Shown: positions 34,296 to 42,698 of the stretch, piece by piece
Numbering within the stretch: position 1 is the stretch's first letter
Layout of the letters: each line of letters begins with the position of its first letter
From: LMUY01 sp965199555
GTDB taxonomy: Bacteria; Pseudomonadota; Alphaproteobacteria; Acetobacterales; Acetobacteraceae
NCBI GenBank assembly: GCA_965199555.1
Contig: CBDASJ010000026.1
Location: 62,001-126,000 of the forward strand
Direction of reading: 5' to 3'
Length of the DNA stretch: 64,000 bases
Program-made: the position numbers and the translations under genes
Notes under the pieces: model-generated
Databases searched by the model: none
What the model was told of the DNA's origin: nothing
The model's input: only the letters and a program-made list of their open reading frames with translations

Positions 34296-37200
34296 AGGCG
34301 TTCACGACGCTACCCGCGACGATCAGGAACGATGCCGTGCCGCCCGCGCCGGTGAAGCTGTAGGTCACCCGGTCGGTTTGCGTGCTGCTGGCCTTGCCGC
34401 CGTCCAACAGGCGGAAGATGGCCCAAGGGCCCTCCTTGGTGACCGAGGAGCTGGCGCCGCTGACCGGGCTGAAGGTCAGCCGCACCTGGTTGCGCCCGCC
34501 CGGGCCGGGCCACTGCATGCGCATCGGCTGGACGGGGCCGTGCGCGTAGGTCAGTTCCTGCCCATCGACGTCCAGGCTGACCTGGCCCACCCCGTTGTCC
34601 AGGTTGGCGGGCGTGACCTCGAACTTCAGCGCCACCGTTGCGGCGCTGGATGGGAACAGGGCCATGCGGATGTCGCTGGCCAGTTGGAACTGCTGCAAAG
34701 TGTTTGGCGACAAACCGAGCTGGTTGTTGTCGGCGCCGTTGAACTTCCACGGCTTGGCCGTCGTGTCGACGAACGGCTTGAGGTAGTCGTCGAAGAACTG
34801 CCCGATCAAGCCGCCGGGCGCCATCAGCTTGATGAAATCGTCCATCGGCACGTCGGTGGTGCTGGTGGCAAACAGCGGGTAGCGGTCGCTTAGCGCCGCC
34901 TGGCACAGCGGCAGCACCTTGGACGCCCAGGCATCCTGGATCTGCTGCTTGGCGCCGCTGGTGGTGACGCTGTTGCTGCTTTGCGACACCGTCCTCGCCA
35001 TGGCCTGCACCGGCCCCGGCATCGTCTTGGCCAGCGTGTCGAGCTGGGCGGACAGGCTGCTGCCGCTGTTGGACGCCGCAGCGCCGAGCAGCGCCTGGGC
35101 GGCGTTGGGTGACGCCGCCACCTGGCTGAAGCTCTGGTAGATCTGCGTCATCTTGGCGAGCACCACCTCCACGCCGCCCGGCTTGTCCGGCGTGCCGACG
35201 AAATCGTGCAGCCATTTGAAGTGGTCGTTCACCCGCTGCGCCGGATCGACGATCGGGGTGCCGGGCGCGAACACGCCGCCCAGCATCATGGCGATGCGGC
35301 GGTCACGGCCGGACACCCGGGTCACCGCGCTGCGCTGCAACTCGGCCGCGCCGACCCGCGCGGACCCTTCCGCCAGCTTGGAGGCCTGCGTCGCCTGCAC
35401 CAGTTGCGTTTCGGCGTCAAACGCCTGGAAGACGTTGCGGAACGGAGAGTTCGGGCCAGACAGCGTGTTCAGCTCGTCCAGCCCCTCGCTCATGCTGCGG
35501 AACGGCTTGATCTGCACGTCGGCGATCAGGCTGTCCCATTTGCGGACGTAGTCGTCCAAATAGAGGCCCAGCACGTCCTTGCGCAGTTGCGCGACCTGCG
35601 CGGTGTTGTTTTCCGCGCGATCCTGCCGGCCGAGCACCCAGCTATCCTCGGCCACATCCTCCGTGACCTCCGGCAGCAGCTTGGCGAACACGTCGTGGTA
35701 GCCGTCGAAGGTGTAAAGCCCATCCACCCCGGTATCGAGCGACTTGCCCGACCGCAGCAGCAGCACGCTGGAGGCGGCGGCCCCTGCATGGTCGGAATAG
35801 CGCCACATCGGCAAGGCCTGCGCTTCCTCGCTGGAGGTGATGCGGGCGTAGCTGCGGCGGGCCAGCGGGGTTTGACGCAGCACACCGCGAACCTGATCGA
35901 TCAGCGGGCCGTTTTCCGGGATGGCCGTCACCGGGCGTTCCAGCATGGCCGACACGTGCTCGTTCAGCGCATCACGCGCCGGGGCATTGGCATCGCCCGG
36001 CAGGCTGGCGGCGAAATCGGCCGCCATCCACTGCTTGACCAGGCCGGGGTCCAGCGGCCCGGCCCGGCCGAGGATCAGGTACACCTTCAAGGCCTGGTAC
36101 AGGAAATCGGTGTTGCCGAGGTTGCCCAGCATCTGGGTTTCCAACCGCGCCAGCAACCGCGGCAGCAGCAGGGAGTCGAGCGCCCGGTAGTACGCCGCAT
36201 TCGCCTGCGACCCGAGCTTGGCGCCCTGATACAGCCCGAACGTGGCGGTGAAGCCCGGCGTGGCGTTCCGGTCGGCGTAGCCGCCCGGCATGGTCCGCAA
36301 CGTCGCCAACATGGGCAATAACGGCGGCAGCGCCGTGTCGCCCTGCGGCTGCTTCAACAGGGCGGCGTATTGGTCCATGTACTTGTCGGCCTGGGCGTTG
36401 CTCGCGCCGATCAGGCCTAGATTGCTGACGTAGCTGGTGGCCCAGGCCGCCGTCAGCAGCACCAGCACCAACCCCGCCGCGACATAGGCGCCGACATGGA
36501 TCAGCCGGGTGCGGCGCTCCAGCTTGGCATCCACGGACACCACGCCGGCCTCGGCGATGGCCACCTGCTTGATGACGTGGTTGAGGAAATACGACCGGCC
36601 CGCGCCGCTGAAGGCGGTCACCGCCTGGCGTTGCAGGCCGAACTGGCCGGACATGGCCCCCATCAGCCGATCAATCGGCGTACCGTTCTGCGTGCCGCTG
36701 GTGAAATACACGCCGCGAAGCAACGGCCGGGTTTCCAGCCGCGACGGCCGGAATATCTCCTCCAGGAACTCCGTCGCGACCTCCCGCAACGAAGCGAATT
36801 GCTGGGGGAAGCCGTAGATCAGGCTGCGGGCGCCGATATCCGGCTCCTGGTGCATGCGCTCGACCAGCCGGTCGTTCAGGCGATCCACCAGCAGGTCGAA
36901 CTCTTCCGGAAAATGCGCGACGGCACCGCCTTCCTGCTTGCCGTCATCCAGCGGGAAGGTCATCCCCCAGGCCTGCTCGCGCTCCTCCTTGCCGAGGTTG
37001 CCGAAGAACTCCGCGAAGCCGGCCACCAGGTCGCATTTGGTGAACAGGACGTAGATCGGGAACCGCACGGCGAACTGGTCGTGCAGCTCGCGGATGCGCG
37101 CCTTGATCGCCCTGGCATGATCGAAACGCTCATCCTCGGCCAACACCGCCAGGTCGGACAGGCTGATCGACACGAGCACGCCGTTGATCGGCTGGCGCCG

Positions 37201-37845
37201 CCGATGTGTTTTCAGCAGGGTGAGGAAGCCTTGCCAGGCGGCGCTGTCCACCGGCTGATGGCTATCCTGCGTGGTGTAGCGCCCGGCCGTGTCGATCAGC
37301 ACGGCCTCGTCGGTGAACCACCAATCGCAGTTGCGCGTGCCGCCGACGCCCTTGAACGGGCTAGGCCCCTTGGCATCCGCCAACGGGAAGTTCAGGCCGG
37401 AATTGGCCAGCGCCGTCGTCTTGCCGGCGCCGGGCGGCCCGATGAACATGTACCAGGGCAGCTCATACAGGTAGCTGCCGCGGAACAGCCCGCGCTTCTT
37501 GCTGCTGCGCAAGGTGGTCATCGCGTCGCGCAGCCGCTCGCCGAGCAACGCGACCTCCTCGGCGGTGGCGGTGGTGTCGGGGTCGACCGCCACCTCCTGC
37601 TTGGTCATGCCTTCCATCAGCTTGCGCTCGCGGGCGCGCCGCTTGTGGAAGCGGCGGAAGTTCAGGACGAACCAGACCAGCACCAGCGCGCCGATCAGCG
37701 TCCAGCGCGGGAAAGCCGGCTCGAACGGGTAGTACAGCCCCGTGCCGAGCAACGGGCTGAAGAACCAGACCAGCAGGCAAAGCGCCAGCACGGCGAGGCC
37801 GGACAGCACCCACGCCGACAGCAGGACGGATGCGACAGTCTTCAT
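34249..37845 (-). CDS. tssM: TssM (IcmF-like) T6SS membrane complex protein, copy 1
   Basis: This 1198-residue protein has N-terminal helices at about residues 5-29 and 48-64 and Walker A FIGPPGAGKTTALANSG (136-143 central). VLIDTAGRYTTQDSHQPVDS and VLFTKCDLVAGFAEFF follow in the NTPase domain, then a third membrane helix near 440-465. A long periplasmic part ends in the IcmF C-terminal beta domain (WPGPGGRNQVRLTF, WAIFRLLDGG). With TssL and TssJ it forms the trans-envelope channel. It lies 10 bases downstream of tssL1 and is the canonical-length copy of the two in the locus. Confidence 0.96.
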   Translation of the reverse strand: MKTVASVLLSAWVLSGLAVLALCLLVWFFSPLLGTGLYYPFEPAFPRWTLIGALVLVWFVLNFRRFHKRRARERKLMEGMTKQEVAVDPDTTATAEEVALLGERLRDAMTTLRSSKKRGLFRGSYLYELPWYMFIGPPGAGKTTALANSGLNFPLADAKGPSPFKGVGGTRNCDWWFTDEAVLIDTAGRYTTQDSHQPVDSAAWQGFLTLLKTHRRRQPINGVLVSISLSDLAVLAEDERFDHARAIKARIRELHDQFAVRFPIYVLFTKCDLVAGFAEFFGNLGKEEREQAWGMTFPLDDGKQEGGAVAHFPEEFDLLVDRLNDRLVERMHQEPDIGARSLIYGFPQQFASLREVATEFLEEIFRPSRLETRPLLRGVYFTSGTQNGTPIDRLMGAMSGQFGLQRQAVTAFSGAGRSYFLNHVIKQVAIAEAGVVSVDAKLERRTRLIHVGAYVAAGLVLVLLTAAWATSYVSNLGLIGASNAQADKYMDQYAALLKQPQGDTALPPLLPMLATLRTMPGGYADRNATPGFTATFGLYQGAKLGSQANAAYYRALDSLLLPRLLARLETQMLGNLGNTDFLYQALKVYLILGRAGPLDPGLVKQWMAADFAASLPGDANAPARDALNEHVSAMLERPVTAIPENGPLIDQVRGVLRQTPLARRSYARITSSEEAQALPMWRYSDHAGAAASSVLLLRSGKSLDTGVDGLYTFDGYHDVFAKLLPEVTEDVAEDSWVLGRQDRAENNTAQVAQLRKDVLGLYLDDYVRKWDSLIADVQIKPFRSMSEGLDELNTLSGPNSPFRNVFQAFDAETQLVQATQASKLAEGSARVGAAELQRSAVTRVSGRDRRIAMMLGGVFAPGTPIVDPAQRVNDHFKWLHDFVGTPDKPGGVEVVLAKMTQIYQSFSQVAASPNAAQALLGAAASNSGSSLSAQLDTLAKTMPGPVQAMARTVSQSSNSVTTSGAKQQIQDAWASKVLPLCQAALSDRYPLFATSTTDVPMDDFIKLMAPGGLIGQFFDDYLKPFVDTTAKPWKFNGADNNQLGLSPNTLQQFQLASDIRMALFPSSAATVALKFEVTPANLDNGVGQVSLDVDGQELTYAHGPVQPMRMQWPGPGGRNQVRLTFSPVSGASSSVTKEGPWAIFRLLDGGKASSTQTDRVTYSFTGAGGTASFLIVAGSVVNAFTLPALHQFRCPATL

Positions 37846-37855
37846 GCAAGCCTCG

Positions 37856-39211
37856 TCATGGAGGGGCCGGCGGCTTGATCAGCACGATATCGGTGCGCCG
37901 GTTGCGCTGGCGGCCTTCGGCCGTGGTGTTCGGAGCGATCGGGTCGGTGTCGGCCCGCCCCTCGGCCTTGACGCGGCCCGGGTCGGACAGCTTGGCGGCG
38001 ATCACGTGTGCCACGGTTTCGGCCCGGGCGGTGGACAATTGCCAGTTGGACGGGAAGCGGGCGGTGCGGATCGGCTGGTTGTCGGTATGGCCGGCCACCA
38101 GCACCTTGCCGGGCTCCGCCTCCAACGCGGTGCCGATGCGGTCCAGCAGCGGGCCATAGCCGCTGTTCAGCGTGCCTTCGCCGGACGCGAACATGTTGCG
38201 GTTGGCGATGCGGATCGTGATGGTCTGCGCATCCTCGAACACCTCCACCAGGCCTTCCTTGATTTCCGGCGCCAGGAAGCTGCGCAGCCGGGTGATGCCG
38301 CCGGTGGCGGCGACCACCAGCGGGGGTGGTGGCGGCGGGGGTGGGCGGGAGGCCGGGCGGGTGATCACCACCGGCCCGGTCGGCGGCAGCCCGGCCAGCC
38401 GGGCAAAGGTCGCGTCCGAGCTGCTGGCCAGCAGCAGGTTGAAACCCAGGTAGATCAGCGCCGCCACCGACAGCGTGGCCACTCCCACCACCCACACCGG
38501 GATGCGCTGGCGCAACCCAGTGTAGCCGGCGCCGACGCCACGCCAATGCGGCGACAACTCCCGCTCGAACTCGGGCCGGCGTTGCCGCAGGGTGCGGAAC
38601 AGATTGTCGCGCAACTCCGCCAAGGTGGCGGCGCCGCGCGGCAGCACGCGGTAGCGGCCCTCGAACCCCAGCGACAGGCACAGGAACATCAGCTCCACCA
38701 CGTCGCCGTGGCGGCCGAGCTCCCGCTCCATCTGTTCCAGGATGTCGAAGAACCGCTCGCCGCCCGACACCTCGTTGTGGAACAGGCTGGTCAGGCTTTG
38801 CGCGGTCCAGGCGCTGTGGCTGCCCCAGGGCGTGCTCAGCACCAAATCGTCGAGGGTGGCGCACAGCGCGTAGCGGGCGGCGCGCAGGGATTTGGTGTCC
38901 AGCCCGGTGCCGAGGGCGCGCTGCTCGAACTGGCGCACCGCTTCCGCGATGCTGCGGCGCAAACCGTCCGGGTCCGGATGGTTGAGGCGCCCGCGTAAGC
39001 GAACCGCCGCCGCCAGCAGCGGCGCGGCGGCCTTGACCAGCGGGTTGACGCCCACCAGCGGCAAACTGTCGCCCAACCCGCGCGGGGCCGACGCAGCCGG
39101 CGCGCGGCCGGTGTCCGGACGGGCGGGGGTAGCGGCGGTGCGTCCGCCGGGGCGCGGACGGATGACGGTCCGGTCGCTGTCCGGCAGGTCGGCGAATGGA
39201 TCGTCGCTCAT
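37856..39211 (-). CDS. tssL: TssL (DotU-OmpA) T6SS membrane complex protein, copy 1
   Basis: This 451-residue protein starts with the acidic/Pro-rich leader typical of TssL (DSDRTVIRPRPGG). A DotU domain follows (YALCATLDDLVLSTPWG, ELMFLCLSLGFEGRYRVL), then one membrane helix (VWVVGVATLSVAALIYLGF) and an OmpA-like domain (AGHTDNQPIRTARFPSNW, TTAEGRQRNRRTDIVLI). It is 15 bases downstream of tssJ and 10 bases upstream of tssM1, the standard order of the membrane complex genes. Confidence 0.95.
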   Translation of the reverse strand: MSDDPFADLPDSDRTVIRPRPGGRTAATPARPDTGRAPAASAPRGLGDSLPLVGVNPLVKAAAPLLAAAVRLRGRLNHPDPDGLRRSIAEAVRQFEQRALGTGLDTKSLRAARYALCATLDDLVLSTPWGSHSAWTAQSLTSLFHNEVSGGERFFDILEQMERELGRHGDVVELMFLCLSLGFEGRYRVLPRGAATLAELRDNLFRTLRQRRPEFERELSPHWRGVGAGYTGLRQRIPVWVVGVATLSVAALIYLGFNLLLASSSDATFARLAGLPPTGPVVITRPASRPPPPPPPPLVVAATGGITRLRSFLAPEIKEGLVEVFEDAQTITIRIANRNMFASGEGTLNSGYGPLLDRIGTALEAEPGKVLVAGHTDNQPIRTARFPSNWQLSTARAETVAHVIAAKLSDPGRVKAEGRADTDPIAPNTTAEGRQRNRRTDIVLIKPPAPP

Positions 39212-39226
39212 CGCGCCCCGCCTTCC

Positions 39227-39718
39227 TTATTTCGCCGGGGTCGCCGGCTTGATGTCGGCACTGAGCCCGGATTTCGTTGCGGCAACCGTTAGGATGCTCG
39301 TCTGGTGGGCGGGGATGTCAACCACGACGTGCCAGGTGACGTGCTCGTAGTCGCGATACGCCGCGAACACGCCGATTGCGTGCGCCCGATCCTCCGGCAT
39401 GAGGGAAAGGTCGCGTGATTGGCCCGGCGCCAACAGCACATCGTCCCGCTTGACCAGGTCGTCCTTCAACGTCGCCGCGTCCTTGTCGAACAGCGGAAAG
39501 AACTGCGCGCCGGAAAAGCCGGCTGGCGACACCAACTGGTAGATCCGCAACGCCACTGGTGCCCCCACGCCGTTGGCCCCGGCATTCGCGTCGGTGCTGG
39601 CGGCGATGCTCGCCTTGACCAGCGTGGGTGGCGGCGGTGGCGGCGGCCCGCCGCACGCGGCCAGCAGGGTGAGCATCCCCCAAACAAACCCGCCACCCTT
39701 TGTCATCCGGCCCGCCAT
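39227..39718 (-). CDS. tssJ: TssJ outer-membrane lipoprotein of T6SS
   Basis: This 163-residue protein has a lipoprotein signal: basic MAGRMTKGGG, hydrophobic FVWGMLTLLAAC, with the lipidated Cys at residue 22, followed by GGPPPPPPP. The mature part (VALRIYQLVSPAGFSGAQFFPLFD, LSLMPEDRAHAIGVFAAYRD) matches the TssJ transthyretin-like fold that anchors TssM to the outer membrane. ATG 39718 is chosen because GGGAG lies 8 bases upstream. It sits between tagH and tssL1. Confidence 0.92.
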   Translation of the reverse strand: MAGRMTKGGGFVWGMLTLLAACGGPPPPPPPTLVKASIAASTDANAGANGVGAPVALRIYQLVSPAGFSGAQFFPLFDKDAATLKDDLVKRDDVLLAPGQSRDLSLMPEDRAHAIGVFAAYRDYEHVTWHVVVDIPAHQTSILTVAATKSGLSADIKPATPAK

Positions 39719-39756
39719 GCGCCCCGCTCCCAAAACCCTGGCTCAGCCCAGGCTGC

Positions 39757-41316
39757 CTATTTCTGCCCGGCCTGCTCGTTATACGCCCGGGCGAACTCCC
39801 GCCCGAACACGGCCTGGAAGTCGCTGTCGGCATCCCGCGCGATTTCCTTATAGGCGGCGCAGAACGCATCCCAAAGCTTGGCACGCCGGGCGCCGGGCAT
39901 GATGTTGCCAAGCATCGAGCCTTTTTGCAGCCGGCCTTCCAGCGCCGCCGGGTCGAACGTCTTCAACAGGTTGAACAAGGCGGCCTGCACCCCCGCCATC
40001 ACGGCAAGCTGGTGGATGCGGACGTCGTCGAACGCTTCCTTGGTCGCCGCCAGCGGCTGCATGTAGCCGGGGCGGCCGGGTTGCAGCAAAGCGGCAACGG
40101 CATCGGACGGGGTGACGGAGAATTTCAGCGCGTTGTTGTTGCGTGGACGCAACATGGTCTGCTCCACGCCGAACTCGCCCTTGGTCACGGCGCGCGACAT
40201 CAGCACGTCCCGCAGGCTTTCCACCATCAGGCCGAACAACTCGCCGACGCCGCGGAAATAGCTTTCCGGGTCCTGCGCGGACACGTCCAGCTTGGCCACG
40301 CCCGCACCGTCGAGAAAGGCCGCAAGCAGGCGCATCGCGGCGTCGCCCTCCGCGGCGGCAGGCGGGGGCGCGGGCGGCACCATGGCGACGGGCGGCGTTG
40401 GAACGGCAGGTGCCACAGGCGGCGGCGCGGCCACAGGCACCGGAGGAGGAGGTGGTGGCGCCGGCGGCGACACGCCCGGCGCCACGTCACCCAGCAGATC
40501 GTCCCAATCATCCATGTTGGGCATAGGGATCGCCTTGGGCGCGATAAACGCCTGCGCCGACCCGTCAACGGTGTCGGGCTGGGAAGGACCTTCCCAGGAT
40601 ACGGCGGGTTTGGCGCCGCGGAACAGGTCATCGTCGTCGTCGCCGAACGCGTCCTGCTGCTTTTCGTCGCGCAGGTCGAACGGGTCGCGTTGCCCAGCCG
40701 GCGCGACCTTCGGCAACGGCTCACCGAACGGCCGCGCCGCGGCGGCAGGGGCGGACGGCAGCAACGCATCGTCGAACGAATCGCCGAACGGGTCCTGCCG
40801 CGCCATCGCTTCCGGATCGGCAAACGGGTCGACCCGGGGTGCCGCCCGCGGCGGCGGCGGGGGTGGCGGCGGGGCGGGCGCGGGACGGGGCGGCAGGAAC
40901 TCGTCCAGGCCGAACGGGTCGTCCCCGTCCAGCACCGGGGCGGCCCCGCGCGGGGTGGCGCCGGCACTGCTCGCCACCGCCCGGCTGGTCAGGCTGGCGA
41001 CCTCGCTCACCTGGACCAGGTAGTCGCCCAACACGAACTCATCCCCATCGGCGAGCGGCACCTTGGCATCCCGCTCCATCCGCTTCTTGGCGCCGTTGAG
41101 AAACACGCCGTTGCTGCTGCAATCCGTCAGCACGTAGCCGCCGGGCGTGGAGCTGACGACGCAATGCACCTTGGACAAATGCTGCGCCGGGTCCTGCAAC
41201 ACCCAGTTGTTGGACGGGCCGCGCCCGATCGACAGGACGCCCTCGTCCAAGGTCCGGCTTTCCCGCTGCCGGTCGGACGGGTCACGCGCCTTGTGCAATG
41301 TCAAAACGATCGGCAT
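39757..41316 (-). CDS. tagH: T6SS-associated FHA domain protein TagH
   Basis: This 519-residue protein has an N-terminal FHA domain (residues about 20-95: LSIGRGPSNNWVLQDPAQHLS, SKVHCVV, DCSSNGVFLNG), a phosphothreonine reader. A 200-residue Pro/Asp-rich low-complexity linker follows. The C-terminal conserved domain (ESYFRGVGELFGLMVESLRD, PRNNNALKFSVTPSDAVAAL, GRLQKGSMLGNIMPGARRAKLW) is the TagH/ImpI signature. It probably integrates threonine phosphorylation, with PppA and TagF in the same locus. A TTG 12 bases upstream is an alternative start. Confidence 0.93.
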   Translation of the reverse strand: MPIVLTLHKARDPSDRQRESRTLDEGVLSIGRGPSNNWVLQDPAQHLSKVHCVVSSTPGGYVLTDCSSNGVFLNGAKKRMERDAKVPLADGDEFVLGDYLVQVSEVASLTSRAVASSAGATPRGAAPVLDGDDPFGLDEFLPPRPAPAPPPPPPPPRAAPRVDPFADPEAMARQDPFGDSFDDALLPSAPAAAARPFGEPLPKVAPAGQRDPFDLRDEKQQDAFGDDDDDLFRGAKPAVSWEGPSQPDTVDGSAQAFIAPKAIPMPNMDDWDDLLGDVAPGVSPPAPPPPPPVPVAAPPPVAPAVPTPPVAMVPPAPPPAAAEGDAAMRLLAAFLDGAGVAKLDVSAQDPESYFRGVGELFGLMVESLRDVLMSRAVTKGEFGVEQTMLRPRNNNALKFSVTPSDAVAALLQPGRPGYMQPLAATKEAFDDVRIHQLAVMAGVQAALFNLLKTFDPAALEGRLQKGSMLGNIMPGARRAKLWDAFCAAYKEIARDADSDFQAVFGREFARAYNEQAGQK

Positions 41317-41377
41317 GGAACGGTCCAATGCGTGCTGCAGCAGTGTGGTTTGCGTGACGGCAAGGCCGCCACTCCCG

Positions 41378-42007
41378 TCAGGTCTTGCCGCCCTTCATCT
41401 TCCAGTTCATCGGAATAACCGGGCCGAGCGTGCCATCCGGCTTTTGCGGGCGGTAGCGGACGGTGAGCTCGCGGTAGATGAAGGTGCCGGTTTCCTCCAC
41501 CACGTGCTCCGCGTCCTTCCATTCCAGATCGGTCATGAGCACCTTGGTGAAGTCGAGCCGGAGATAGGCCAGCCCTGAGTTGATCGTGCCCGCCGCCTTG
41601 CGCTTCAGGATCGAGATCGAATCGAGCGTTTCGCACCCGACCAGCGCCTTGAACAGCAGGGTCGAGGCCGTGTCGAACACGCGGGTGAACTCCACCGGCT
41701 GGATGTCCACCGCGTCCAAGTTCGCACGGTTGCCTTCCCGCCGCGCCCGCGCCTGCCGCATCTCGTGCCTGACTTGCCGGATCTCCGTCTGGAACGCGCT
41801 TTCATCCTTTCGCGGGGCCGGCTTGTCCATGGAAACGGCGCCCGCCGAGAAACTGAACTCCCGCAGCTCGCAGAACATCCCCGGGTCGAAATCCTTGCGC
41901 AGGCCGTCGATGATCGGGTTGACGGCGAAAACCGTCCGGCTTTCCGCCTGCAAGGCGCGGCCTTTGTTGACGGCCCGCATCAGGACGTCGATGCCTGCCT
42001 CAGCCAT
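41378..42007 (-). CDS. hcp: Hcp-like T6SS tube protein, copy 1
   Basis: This 209-residue protein's second half matches the Hcp family: IQPVEFTRVFDTASTLLFKALVG, DSISILKRKAAGTINSGLAYLRLDFTKVLMTDLEW, FIYRELTVRYRPQKPDGTLG. Hcp hexamers stack into the inner tube. It is longer than the usual 160-170 residues because of a charged segment at about residues 60-95 (KPAPRKDESAFQTEIRQVRH). It overlaps the second hcp-like gene by 8 bases, so the two are made together. Conserved enough to be structural; a specialised tip or cargo-carrying version is possible. Confidence 0.85.
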   Translation of the reverse strand: MAEAGIDVLMRAVNKGRALQAESRTVFAVNPIIDGLRKDFDPGMFCELREFSFSAGAVSMDKPAPRKDESAFQTEIRQVRHEMRQARARREGNRANLDAVDIQPVEFTRVFDTASTLLFKALVGCETLDSISILKRKAAGTINSGLAYLRLDFTKVLMTDLEWKDAEHVVEETGTFIYRELTVRYRPQKPDGTLGPVIPMNWKMKGGKT

Positions 42008-42674
42008 TGCTCGGCGGCTCCCACTCGCAGGGCCAGGACGACAGCGTGGTGCCGTCCGGCTTGCGCTTGACGTAGGTCACGTTGAGCCCGGCGTATTTGA
42101 ACTTGCAGGTTTCGCGCACCGCATCCCCGTCGGCCCAATCGACCGATTTCAGATAGACCTGGAAGAATTCCATGCGCAGGAACCCGGCCAGTGCCCCGGT
42201 GGAGCCGACCCGGCTGCGCTTGACCACGACCGCCTTCAGGAACCGCTTCACGTCGAGGCAATGCTGCAACAAGATCGGCGAGGAGGTGTCGATCATCCGG
42301 GTGAGGCTGAAATCCTCCGGCTCGGCGGAGAAGGGTGGCGTCGGCTTGGCGGTGTCATCCTTCAGCGCGCGCCAACGGGCAAAGCTGCGGCCGTCCTCCT
42401 CCCGCTCCTTACCGTCAGCGTCGCGGCCCCTCGGGTCCTTCTTGTCGTCGCTCCGGTTCGTGGTGCTGGTGTCCTTCTTCTTCTTTGTGCCGCCCTCGTC
42501 GTCTTCCAGCTTGATGCCGAAGGTGAAGCCCTCGGCCTCGAAGAACTTGCCCGCCTGGAAGTCGGCGGTGAGCTTGTCACCCGGGACCAGGGCGGATTGC
42601 GATTCGGCGGCGATCGGGTCGCTTCCCGTCGCGATCAGATACACCAAGACGTCGCTGTCCGTGCCTTCCGCCAT
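42000..42674 (-). CDS. hcp: Hcp-like T6SS tube protein, copy 2
   Basis: This 224-residue Hcp-family protein has FTFGIKLEDDEGG in the first strand. A highly charged insertion of about 55 residues follows (TKKKKDTSTTNRSDDKK onward). The family core is then FSLTRMIDTSSPILLQHCLDVKRF, GFLRMEFFQVYLKSVDWADGD and FKYAGLNVTYVKRKPDGT. It is clearly divergent from the adjacent copy. The charged loop could line or plug the tube or bind cargo; this is inference. It lies 24 bases downstream of tssC. Confidence 0.8.
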   Translation of the reverse strand: MAEGTDSDVLVYLIATGSDPIAAESQSALVPGDKLTADFQAGKFFEAEGFTFGIKLEDDEGGTKKKKDTSTTNRSDDKKDPRGRDADGKEREEDGRSFARWRALKDDTAKPTPPFSAEPEDFSLTRMIDTSSPILLQHCLDVKRFLKAVVVKRSRVGSTGALAGFLRMEFFQVYLKSVDWADGDAVRETCKFKYAGLNVTYVKRKPDGTTLSSWPCEWEPPSNG

Positions 42675-42698
42675 CAGCGCCTCCCCTTTCCCGCCAAG

